Below the pieces are notes generated by a model. That model did no database searches, was not told the DNA's origin, and worked only from the letters and a program-made list of their open reading frames with translations. The position numbers and the translations under genes were made by a program. A stretch of 64,000 nt of DNA from Trichosporon coremiiforme (lineage: Eukaryota; Basidiomycota; Tremellomycetes; Trichosporonales; Trichosporonaceae): contig BCJJ01000025.1 in the NCBI GenBank assembly GCA_039545355.1, positions 269,150-333,149 of the forward strand. The letters run 5' to 3'. This document shows, in pieces, positions 54,402-63,805 of this stretch; position 1 is the first letter of the stretch; each line of letters starts with the position of its first letter.

Positions 54402-56105
54402 ATGCTCACTCGCTCGCTCTTCTCGGTCGTTCTCGCTCTCGGCTCTGGCGCCTTCGCTGCGCCCATTGACAATGGCGAGCAGCCTTGCGACTCGTGCCAC
54501 GGCGTCCAGATCTCGCACGACAACGGCGCCGCTGCCCCCGGCGGCTGGGGCCACTGGGGTGGCGGCTACTTGAACGGAACCTTGGCCAAGCCCGACTTCT
54601 CCAAGGGCGCTGAGCAGTGGAAGAAGCTCTCTTCGTCCTCGAACCAGTCCTCTTCGTACAAGAAGGTCTGGACCTGGAAGTGGACTCAGACCTCGTCCTC
54701 TTCGTCGAGCTCTGGCGGCCTCCCCGCTGGCAACCTCGTGATCTCCGCCCCCGAGGGCAAGGGCAACGTCACCCTCTCGACCGGTGCCGACAAGGACCAC
54801 GCCCCCATCCAGATCGGCCCCATTGGTGCCTCCGGCCACTTCGACTTTGAGGAACTGAAGACCAAGCTCGCCAACTTCTTCACGCCCGAGACGATCACCG
54901 AGATCAAGGACATGATCGCCGAGTGCATCGCCGAGTACAACACCCAGGCCCGCGCCGATGAGTTCAAGAAGGTCTTCGAGGGATACTTTACTCCCGAGAA
55001 GATTGAGGCCTACAAGAAGGACTTCAAGATCACTTACATCACCGAGGTCGTCAACACCTTCAAACAGTTCCGCCCCGAGTTCCTCAAGGTCGTCGAGGGC
55101 ACCACCTACCAGGAGCTCAAGGCCAAGATCGAGGCCTACCTCACCACCGAGAAGATCAAGGAGATCGCCAGCAAGTTCCAGATCGAGCTCAACGACTCCC
55201 AGATCGAGGCTATCAAGGGCCTCTGCAACCTCTACTTCACTGAGGACACCTTCAACAAGCTCAAGGACCTCGCCATCCGCTTCCTGAACCGTAACGGCCC
55301 CGTCGGCGGTGGTGACTCGACTGCCTCGTCGACCGCCTCCTCCACCTCGTGGGTCTCGTCCGCTCAAGGCTCCTCCACTCTTGCCTCGGACTCGATCTCC
55401 GCCTCGGCCACTGCCTCCAGCGTTGCTTCTCCTGCCGCCTCGGCCTCCGGCAGCTCGTCCACCTCCACTGGCGGCTCTGACACCGGCTCGTCGCAGGCCC
55501 AGTCCGGTTCCACCCAGTCGCAGTCGCAGGGCTCGCAGTCCCAGCAGCAGTCGCAGACCCAGCAGCAGGGCGGCTCTCACTCTGGCTCGACCTCTTCGCA
55601 GGGCGGCTCGCAGCACTCTGGCGGTGACTCGAACTCGTCGTCGCAGACCGGCTCCGTGACTGGCTCCCACTCGGGCTCCAACTCGAACAACCAGTCCAAC
55701 ACCCAGACCGGAGGCGGCAACACCAACGTCCAGTCCAACACCCAGACTGGCCAGAACAACAACAACAGCCAGTCCTCGGTCCAGATCGGCAACAACAACC
55801 AGTCGACCCAGACCTCGATCCAGAACTACATCAACGGCATCTCGTACGACCAGATCAAGCAGTACCTCCAGTACCTGCCCGCCAAGTACCAGATCTCGGG
55901 GGAGAAGTTCGAGGAGCTCAAGAAGAAGTACGTGACCCCTGAGAACATCCAGCGCTTCGCCGGCCTCGCCCAGGACCTCCAGGGCATCAAGACCTCGTCC
56001 GGCTCGTGGAACTGGTCCAAGCTCATTGAGCTCAAGAACAAGTACTGGACCCCCGAGAACAAGGCCCTCTTCAACCAGATCAAGGCCGACATCGAGTCCA
56101 ACTAA
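54402..56105 (+). CDS. Large secreted protein with repeated TPE motifs
   Basis: Single exon, 567 aa, with extreme C-ending codon bias typical of very high expression. Residues 1-20 are a signal peptide (MLTRSLFSVVLALGSGAFAA). A short Cys-pair segment (CDSCHG, residues 29-34) and Gly/Trp-rich stretches follow (WGHWGGGYLNGT, KKVWTWKWTQT). Residues about 148-298 are helical and charged and contain four related motifs: FFTPETI (159), YFTPEKI (195), YLTTEKI (246) and YFTEDTF (278). Residues about 300-480 are Ser, Gln, Gly and Asn-rich. The last 90 residues are helical again with YVTPENI and YWTPENK. There is no C-terminal hydrophobic tail, so it is secreted, not GPI-anchored. No known family is recognised; a structural extracellular or cell-wall role is only an inference. 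Confidence 0.85.
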   Translation: MLTRSLFSVVLALGSGAFAAPIDNGEQPCDSCHGVQISHDNGAAAPGGWGHWGGGYLNGTLAKPDFSKGAEQWKKLSSSSNQSSSYKKVWTWKWTQTSSSSSSSGGLPAGNLVISAPEGKGNVTLSTGADKDHAPIQIGPIGASGHFDFEELKTKLANFFTPETITEIKDMIAECIAEYNTQARADEFKKVFEGYFTPEKIEAYKKDFKITYITEVVNTFKQFRPEFLKVVEGTTYQELKAKIEAYLTTEKIKEIASKFQIELNDSQIEAIKGLCNLYFTEDTFNKLKDLAIRFLNRNGPVGGGDSTASSTASSTSWVSSAQGSSTLASDSISASATASSVASPAASASGSSSTSTGGSDTGSSQAQSGSTQSQSQGSQSQQQSQTQQQGGSHSGSTSSQGGSQHSGGDSNSSSQTGSVTGSHSGSNSNNQSNTQTGGGNTNVQSNTQTGQNNNNSQSSVQIGNNNQSTQTSIQNYINGISYDQIKQYLQYLPAKYQISGEKFEELKKKYVTPENIQRFAGLAQDLQGIKTSSGSWNWSKLIELKNKYWTPENKALFNQIKADIESN

Positions 56106-57744
56106 GCGCCTCGTCACTGAGTGACCACCACCAGCGCTTGAAACGCAGGCAACGAAACCCAACTCGCAGCCTGTCCCCGAGCTGAGAAATTCTAAGTAAA
56201 CGTAAATCCAGTAGTAAACCTTCTTTCAAATATGAACCTTTAGTCTTCTTTAACAACTGTTTTGTATCTTCTATGAACATACAAAAACTAGGACCTAGTT
56301 TTCTGTCTTAACCCCACAACCCCTTCTTGCATGGCGCGACATGACGCGAACTCGGAAGGTCTGGAACTGACCTCCTTCTGACGACTTCTGACAAGCTTTC
56401 GATCTGCGCCAAGCCCTTTCGTGAATTCGTAGCTTGGCCGCGTTTACCTTTGGTGCCTCGGGGAATTTTGGGGCTTAATTTTGGGATTTTGCGGAGATTA
56501 GAGTTACTGAAACGCGACGACATGGACGAACGCTGACAGTGACGCGGCGCTTGAAACAGAACCTCCTCGAGCTTGACCACCTGGCTCGGTCTCACCAGCC
56601 AGAGCCAGCCACGATACCCGCGCCTTCCCGCATGTCTCGCCCGGTTGGTCCAGAGACGACCAACAAGAATGCATGCGTCGGCGTTTCCAGTACTGCGGAC
56701 GGCACGCATGTCTCGGATGGGTCAATAAGTCCAAGCAAAAGAGAGGCAACTCAAACAGATTGCATGCCAACCTAAACTTAGTCATCTGGAAGCTGACTGG
56801 CGACACTTGCCGGAGGTCTCGAACGCTGGACCTCGTGTCTGGCGGTTGAGACGTCTGGAAGACAGAGGCGGTGATCGAACACCTCGCGCTCGACTCGTGC
56901 TGTATGCAGTATGCAGGCGCGCAGTCATTCGGTGAAGGGGGGAAGTTACTCAGCTGCCTTGTGCAGGGCTTACTTTCTGTACTCCGTCGAGGAGGCGGAG
57001 CGGCTGGACCGTTCCGAATCATTTGTGAGAGTATTCGTGTCAAGGCGTACTGTTAGTTTGTTCCCATCGAACGGTGGTGAAGAGAAATAGACTTGGGCAT
57101 CCTCATGGCGGTCACAGCCGCTCTGGCAAACGTCGAGGGAGCCTAAGATGCCGAGCGTTGACCGAGATACCGATCTTACTGCAGTCTGCACAGCCTTGGC
57201 TGTCCTCTGCTGCCTCCCTGTTACCGACTGCAGGCGAACGCTTACCAGACCACCTGCGCCTCTGCCGTGGGCCAGCAAATCCTCTGAGTTCTCACACACA
57301 CGCGTAAGGCCGTCCAGCACCGCTCCTTGATGTTCGGCGCCGAACGGAGGGCCCTAGTGCCGGGATACATCCGCACCCGGCACCGGGCGGCGCAGCATTC
57401 CTCCGAGATAACTGACATTCACTGGTACTGACCACGAGCTGACAATGGTCTGAGCGATGAGCGTGACTTTGACTGTTGGAACTCAATCTCCATCAGATCT
57501 GGGTGGAACCTGTGGTCTGTACGGGCAGGGGATGCGGGGGACGGTATGGAAGACGACTAGTGCCAATATCGGATCCGGATCTCGGAGGGAAGACATCAGC
57601 TGCCAAGATGTCCAGAGTCAAGGCGGTGAGCAAGTCGCTGCAATCAATCCCGATGGCCAAGTTGCTCCGCGGGTTATAAACGGCCCCTCAACCTCGCCAA
57701 GGGAAGCCTCACTCTCCGAGTCTCGACCACCAAGCACCGCAGCA
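56106..57744. other. Intergenic region
   Basis: No gene supported. The first 200 bp after the stop are AT-rich, a likely 3' end. A TATA box for the next gene is at 57675-57680. Confidence 0.45.
57675..57680 (+). promoter_or_regulatory. TATA box of the ricin-B-like protein gene
   Basis: TATAAA within GGGTTATAAACGG lies 65 bp before the start codon at 57745. Confidence 0.6.
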
Positions 57745-58304
57745 ATGATCGCTCTCACCACCCTCGCTCTCCTCGCCGCCGGAGCCACCGCGCAGGACGT
57801 CTACACAGCCCGCCTGATGCAGGATGGCCGCTGTCTCGCCCCAGACAACCCGACGTTCAACTCGCCCGTCAACTTCCAGGACTGCAACAAGAACCCCTAC
57901 CAGTGGTGGGAGGTGCGCGGGTCTACTATCCACTTGGGCAACACTGGGTTCTGTCTGAGTGCTGGGCGCAGTGAGTCTTCCCTTCCATCTCACTAGCTCC
58001 CTCCATACATTGTACATCAGAAACAGCCTCAAGTGCTACATTCTGGCTCATGCGACCTCATGCAGCTTCGCTGACGCCAGACCCACGCCACCGCTGCAGT
58101 GGCTCCTTCGTTCCCCGCCCCGACGCCAAGTTCTTCCTGATCGGGTGTCCCAGCGATGGGACCGAGATGGTCTGCGAGTCGTGGACATTCAAGGACGGAC
58201 GTCTCCAGAATGTGCAGAACAGCGCCATGTGTATCGCCGGCGGAGCTGCACCCACAGCTCAGAACTGCAGCGACGACTGCGACCAGGTATGGACCCACTC
58301 TTAG
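57745..58304 (+). CDS. Small secreted ricin-B-like (beta-trefoil) protein
   Basis: Exons 57745-57970 and 58081-58304 give 149 aa. Residues 1-17 are a signal peptide (MIALTTLALLAAGATAQ). The rest has repeated strand/Cys units of a ricin-B type carbohydrate-binding fold: DGRCLAPDNPTF, VNFQDCNKNPYQWWEV, GNTGFCLSAGR, ESWTFKDGRLQ, NSAMCIAGGAAP and NCSDDCDQVW. The QxW-like QWW and QVW sites fit a single trefoil domain. Both exons join in phase through a 110-nt intron with CTGAC branch. An alternative 57-nt intron (58290-58346) could replace the last five residues, but the read-through end keeps the QVW motif. It ends 41 bp from the stop of the convergent sorting nexin gene. Lectin activity is unproven. 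Confidence 0.75.
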
Positions 58305-58345
58305 TCTAGTTTGCCAGAGATAAGAAATGCTATACATTTTCAGCG

Positions 58346-60790
58346 TTACAACGGGCCCAGGGGGCCAACGTCCTCAGTCTTCGGCTCCATGACTTTAGTG
58401 GCATCGGCGGGCTTGATGTCCGAGGTCTTGCTGCCCACGGACCCCGCGCTGTCCTTCCGGTCTACGAGCGTGCTCTTGCTGCTCTCCTGGGGCTCGTCCT
58501 CGTCCCTCGCCTCCTCGTTCAGCGACTTGACCGCCTGCGTGCTCTTCGGCGAGGGCGGGACGTCGACCGACTTCTGCTTTGGCGGAGACGACTTGACAGG
58601 CGACGAGGGCCACTTGGGCGTGTCGGCGTCCTCGGCCGGCTTCGGCGTGTGCTGTGGCGAAATCATGCTGCCGCCGAGCGGGTCCATGCCGTTCGCGGGG
58701 GCCGCCGGTTCGCCAAGCGGGTGCGAACTGAACGGCGTCTCGGAAAAGGGGCTGTCGAGGTTGAGCTGGCCCATCTTCGGAAGCGGGTTTGACGTGTTCG
58801 ACGGGCTGCGGGCACCCATGCCTGGCGACAAGGGCTTGGACGGGCTGCGCGCGCCGCCCATGCTGAGGCTGTCGCGCTTCGCTGGGCTGGAATGGGCCGC
58901 AGAGTTGCGCCGAGGCTCCTGATCCGGAACGGGCGGCAGGTCCCTGTCGCGATCGATCGAAGCGACACGCGCCGCCGCGTCAGCCGGCACCTTATTGGGA
59001 TGGTCTGGGATCTCATCGATCGCAGCCTGCGCCGCCTTCCACGCCTCAAGGTTCGCCTTGCACCAGTCCCGGTGGACCGTGGAGAGTTGGATCGTCAGCT
59101 CGCGCAGGTCCGCCACCTTCTGTCGCTGGAACCGGTCCAGGTCTGCCTGCAGCGTCGTCGACGCGTACTTCAGGTCCTGCGCCGACGCCTGCAGAGAGTC
59201 CTCGAGCTGTGAGATGTTATCCCGTGTCTTGGCAATGTTTGCGCGGCGCGTCGCTTCCGGGTCCACATCCATCATTCCGCTCAGACTGTGCTTGACTGCG
59301 GACAAGAGTCCGAACGACTGTGCCGAGCGGCGGACTGACGGGCGGGCGAGTTCCGGAATATTGCGGTCCTCGTGCGCCGGCGGCGACGACGGAGCCGAAG
59401 CCGAGGCACCGCTGGCAACACCGCCCCGCTCCAAGGCTTGCTCCAGTCGCCTCGCTTCGCGCTCCGCCGCCTCCAGAATCTCCAGCTTATCGCGCTGATT
59501 CTCAAGAGCCTCTTGCACGAGCTCGTACTGGACGTGCTTCTGGTGGCGGAACGACAGACGCGACTTGATCAACTGGGCAAACTGGGTATACGTGTGCAGC
59601 GGCTCGCCAGCGTTTTGCTCCCAATCTTGCAACTGAATGTTAGGTAACAATAACAAGGGAATTACTCACCATCTTCGTCGTCGCAAGGAAGTCAGCATCA
59701 ACAGCCTGTCCGACCTTCTCGATCGCCGTTCCCAGCGGCCCGCTCTCCATCAGACTGAACCCGTTCCACTGGGCGCCGAGCTCACTCATGTCGCTCGCGT
59801 GCTCAGACCACCTCTTCGTAGCTCTCCGGTTGACCTTTTCCATGTTATGGGCGAAGTGCTGATGGAACTTGTCCGTGAACGCTTCTGACTCCTGGAAGCG
59901 GAGGTCCGGGCGGTGCAGAGGATGAGTCGGAGACGGATTCGGTAAGAGATGATGAGCGATGTAGGATGTGCTCGATGTGTTTTCCGGATCGTCGTTGCCG
60001 TTCACGTCCTCGAAGGTGGGGTTATGCGAGGGTGCATGAAGCGGGTTCTTCGGCAGGAGCGAAATCGGAGGCGAGTGCAGCACCTCGGACTGTTGTTAGC
60101 TTTCGATGCGGTGCCCCCCAGCTCACCCAGCTGACTCCATCCTCGAGGAAGCGGTGGAAGACATGCTCGCCGCCGAGGATGGGGTGTCGGCAGACCCGAC
60201 GCAGGAAGTCCTCCAGAAGTCGCTTTCGAGTGGCGATCGTAGCGACATCCTCTTTCGTCTTAGACTGGCCCTTGACAGCATAGTCGGTGATGCTCTGCTT
60301 GGAGGGAATCGGAGGAATGATCAAGACGGGGTACAAACCCTGCAACGCCTGGTGCAGCGACAGGAACGATGAGTAGCGTCGTCGCACGGTGTGCGTCTGA
60401 AGTTAGCTAGGATGCAAGCCTCAAGCTCACCCCGATACGGATCACATAGGTGATGTAGGAGGACTTGCCGCCCTCGGTCGTCTTGAAGGCATCGATGATG
60501 GAGATCTCCTCGCCCTGTGCGATCTGACGGTCGCGTTCACAGCAGAACCCTTGTTTCGGCTTCGGCCCGGGGAGGACGCCGGTCCCGCGCCTGGGCTCCT
60601 TGGATGGATCGGGGAAGGAGGCCCGCTGGGTGGGCGGTGGGCTTGACGCGCCTGCAACTGATCCAGGTGCTGACGGCCGCTGGTTCGTTGACGAGCGCGA
60701 GGTGGTGCGTGACAGGACGGGCGAACGCGTAGGCGTAGCCGACGGTGAGCGGGACGGCGAGGTCGAGAAGGGGTTGGTGACGTCTTCCAT
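58346..60790 (-). CDS. PX-domain sorting nexin of the SNX41/ATG20 type
   Basis: Sorting nexins of this group bind PI3P and act in endosomal recycling and selective autophagy. Minus-strand exons 60790-60431, 60396-60127, 60089-59670 and 59632-58346 give 778 aa. The PX domain (about residues 75-215) contains EEISIIDAFKTTEGGKSSYI, the basic lipid-binding THTVRRRYSSFLSLH, LIIPPIPSKQSITDYA and RKRLLEDFLRRVCRHPIL. A long helical BAR-like region follows (KFHQHFAHNMEKVNRRATKR, TYTQFAQLIKSRLSFRHQKH, LENQRDKLEILEAAEREARR). The N-terminal 70 and C-terminal 200 residues are Ser/Pro-rich and disordered. The assignment rests on the PX core; separation between SNX41 and ATG20 is not possible by eye. Divergent from PUP1. 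Confidence 0.85.
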
Positions 60791-61178
60791 GATGAGGGGT
60801 CGCTTGCGCGAGAGCTGAAGCAGGGGGTATGCCTCGCTCACTCTGTGCTTCGCTGAACGTCGAGTCTGCAAAGAGATAAAGTCGTGCGAGGTGGACTAAA
60901 GATATGAGAACAGATGGGCAGCTGTTCGGTTGGGTATGTGCTTTGTGTGCGCTGGGTGGTGACCGGGCAGGCACCGAGCACTCAGCCGCAGCCCGGTATC
61001 AACCATGACGATGACGACTTGGTGGCAACCTCCAGGCTCGTATCACCGCTACACGTCATAAGGCATGTTACGTAACCACCTTGCATGTGTGACGCCGCGC
61101 GTCCAGTCCACCATCATCATCGACTTGAGACTCGCTTGGTCAAGCTCGAGGAAGCCACTGCATAGACTCTCATCCACC
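60791..61178. other. Divergent promoter between sorting nexin and PUP1
   Basis: 388 bp between the start codons; no gene. A 10-bp palindrome GTTACGTAAC at 61067-61076 contains a bZIP-type site. Confidence 0.5.
61067..61076. promoter_or_regulatory. Palindromic TTACGTAA bZIP-type site upstream of PUP1
   Basis: The perfect palindrome GTTACGTAAC lies 103 bp before the PUP1 start codon. TTACGTAA is a classic binding site for Yap/Pap1/Atf-type bZIP factors, which induce stress genes in fungi. An imperfect ACGTCATAAGG lies just upstream. Binding is inferred from the motif only. Confidence 0.4.
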
Positions 61179-62465
61179 ATGGCCGCGACTTCAGCACAGC
61201 CGGCAAACGTCGGCTTCGACTTCTCCAACTACGCTCGTAACGAGTTTCTCGGTGCCAAGCTCGGCGGTCAGCCCAGGGGTGAGTTGTGAACTGTCGATCG
61301 TGTGTAACTGACAACATCAGCTACCTCGACTGGTACCACCATCGTCGGCCTCAAGTTTGGAGGCGGCGACTCGGGAGAAGAGGAGGGTGTTTGTCTTGGT
61401 GCCGACACCCGTGCCACTGGAGGAGCCATTGTTGCCGACAAGAACTGCGAGAAGGTGTGTGTCAGCTGGACATCTGACCGAGCGTGGTCATTTGCATCGT
61501 CGAGCTGAATTGCTGGACTCGCGCAGCTAACGCCAGATCCACTACCTCACTGAGAGCATCCGGTGTTGCGGAGCCGGAACTGCCGCGGACACCGAGTAAG
61601 GTATCCCTGCCGCGTTGAAGCTGACAAACAGGAATGTCACGAAGCTGATCTCATCAAACCTCGAGTTGCACTCTCTGTCGCAGGGCCGACCGGCGCGCGT
61701 CGTGACCGCGATGACGATGCTGAAGCAGTACCTGTACCGCTACCAGGGCCACATTGGCGCGTACCTTGTCGTCGGTGGTGTGGACGCGACGGGCCCGCAG
61801 CTGTTCACGGTGCACGCCCACGGAAGCACCGACAAGCTGCCTTACGTCACGATGGGATCTGGATCGCTTGCCGCCATGGCCATCTTCGAGAGCGCGTACA
61901 AGGAGAACATGACTCGCAAGGAGGCGATCGAGCTCGTCGCGCGTGCGATCCGCTCTGGTGTCTTCAACGACCTGGGATCAGGATCCAACGTCGACGTCTG
62001 CGTCATCACCAAGAGCGGAACGGAGACGCTGCGTAACTACGAGAAGCCCGTGAGTACGAACGACGAGCGAACTAAGGTGTCAGGCGGGGCCGCAGGCAGG
62101 GAACCAAGAGTGTTTCGTCCACAGAACGCCAGCCGTTCTGGCTGTGGGGTGAAGTGTGCATCTCGCATCTTCATCACACTGAAACCTCTGACCTCTAGCC
62201 TGTCCACCTTCGCTTTAGATCAGCTTATTCGGCACTCGAACCCAGCTGACCCCAGAACGAGCGCGTGCACAAGAACCGGGACTACAAGTTCCGCCGCGGC
62301 ACGACGGCGTGGCTGAAGGAGAACGTGCGCGAACTGATCGCATCCGAGACGATCCATGTCACGACCGGCGCAGGAAAGGCCCAGGCAGGCTTCGCGGACA
62401 AGCCTGTCGGCCGCGGCGAGGGCCCCGGAGGCGAGGAGGGCATGGACCTCGACGTGCAGGTGTAG
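61179..62465 (+). CDS. PUP1: 20S proteasome beta-2 subunit (trypsin-like)
   Basis: Pup1/PSMB7 is the beta-2 subunit that gives the 20S core its trypsin-like activity. Exons 61179-61278, 61321-61454, 61537-61595, 61632-62049 and 62256-62465 give 306 aa. The propeptide ends in the family sequence ATSTG, and autocleavage before Thr39 exposes [10 protein letters not shown]. Other blocks are [66 protein letters not shown] and [12 protein letters not shown] short Gly/Glu-rich insertion ([14 protein letters not shown]) lies after the first strand. The C-terminus is longer than in yeast and ends [12 protein letters not shown]. Introns are 42, 82, 36 and 206 nt. Confidence 0.95.
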
Positions 62466-63271
62466 TTAGAGAAATATATGCAGTTTGTGTACAAGTACGA
62501 GGACGAGCGGAGCGAGTCCGAGTGCATTGGCGCTGCGATACAGAGTTAGCCGATGGTGGCCGGCGGGCGGAGTGGGCGGAGTGCGCTCATCGGCGGCGGT
62601 ATCACTGCAAACTGCATTCGGAGTGAGCTCTCGGCGTGCATGGTCACAGAGGGGGGTCAGCAAGCCTACCACCGTAGGCGTCAGCATGACTGTAGGCTGG
62701 CCGCCGAGTGCGACGAATTTGCTTCCGTCCGCCGGTTTCGTCTCGCACCCAAACCCATCCACACAGGCATAAAAAAAGTCGGACCCTCGCTCTCTCTCTC
62801 CCTCTCATTCACCATCCACCGTCGCGACCCCTTCTTACAACGTAAGTGTCTCCTCCAACCCTCTCCTTCGCAAGCCCGTCTTCCCTGCCTCGGGTCGGCG
62901 CGCGCTTGGATGATGAAAACTATTGCTGGCACCAGTCTTACCGTTATTATGGTGATTAGTTCCCGGCGCCCCATATACGCAGGTGGCGTCTCTGACCTAC
63001 AACTCTCGAAAACCATCTATTCAAAGACGTGCAAGGTGGCTGACAGTGACAGGTTTAGATAGCTTTTGTATGCGCAATGAATCAAGTTCCTTTGTACCTC
63101 GGCGAGGCACATGTTCCCGTTCATCGCATCGGCTCCGGCCACAAGCTCTCTAATGCGGCTGGTCACCCTGTTACTGACTCAGACTAGTCCTGGCCGGGCT
63201 AGGAAAGAGAACACGTTCATGGCGCGATTACTAAGGAAGACAGGAAAACCTAATCAAAGTCCCCGAAACAG
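62466..63271. other. Intergenic region with a possible non-coding spliced transcript
   Basis: A GACGAGCGGAGCGAGTCCGA motif follows the PUP1 stop (62502-62521). A pyrimidine-rich leader-like stretch (62783-62840) ends in a good donor (GTAAGT at 62842), and a CTGAC-type acceptor lies at 63052, but no open frame joins the flanks. The intron could carry a box C/D RNA. Confidence 0.4.
62905..63000 (+). ncRNA. Possible intronic box C/D snoRNA
   Basis: A perfect box C (ATGATGA, 62910-62916) and a box D (CTGA, 62992-62995) lie about 75 nt apart, with a C'-like TGGTGATT between them (62950-62957). The flanks can pair only weakly (GG with CC next to the boxes). The unit lies inside a putative 211-nt intron (62842-63052), the usual place for fungal snoRNAs in non-coding host genes. 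I could not identify a guide target, so this remains a candidate. Confidence 0.3.
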
Positions 63272-63805
63272 TCATGGGTGGATCTGCGCGAACATCGCGG
63301 GCAGCGGAAGAGTCGACGGGCGGTACTTCGGCTTGGCAGTGTCCTCGATGCCGAAGCAGTTGATGAAGGCGGCAGTCGAGCGGTGGAACAGGAGCCTGGA
63401 GCTTGGAAGCTTCTCCGCGGCTTTCCTCGGCCAAACATCCCTTTTGATGAACACCTTGTTGTGCAGGTGGTGCGTCGTATGGTGCATTTCCTTGGGACGG
63501 AGAATGAGGATCCGGATTCTGCCTTCTGGCTCCGGGAAAAAAGAGAAGGCGAGGTTGTCAAACGGCTTGTGCAGCAGCGAGCCGAGGATGATGACTAAGC
63601 TCAAATGGTAGGGATCATGGCGGTACCGGGCGTATAGCTTTCGAGTTAGTTGAGCAATCGCCTCTTGCTGTAACATATACGTCTCGACGAATCTTCGGAA
63701 GGAGATGTGCTGCGTCCCTGCCTGGAGTGCCGAGGAAACTGTCGCGGTGGCCGTCTGTCTTCTGGGCTTGTATCCGAACTTGACGCTGGTTGTTGCTGTC
63801 CTGTT
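63272..63805 (-). pseudogene. 3' part of an unknown ORF interrupted by a Tc1 insertion
   Basis: On the minus strand the frame is open from the transposon junction (63805) to a TGA at 63272-63274, about 177 codons. It encodes segments such as VKFGYKPRRQTATATVSSAL, LTRKLYARYRHDPYHLSLVI, DNLAFSFFPEPEGRIRILIL and KVFIKRDVWPRKAAEKLPSS. No family is recognised. The ATG that formally opens this frame lies in the transposon terminal repeat, so the true 5' part must be beyond the inserted element, outside the window. Whether it was a working gene before insertion is not known. Confidence 0.45.

Noticed and set aside
54309..56162. 617-codon minus-strand frame opposite the TPE-repeat protein
   Set aside because: It arises from the extreme C-ending codon bias of the plus-strand gene; the plus frame has the signal peptide, TATA box and leader.
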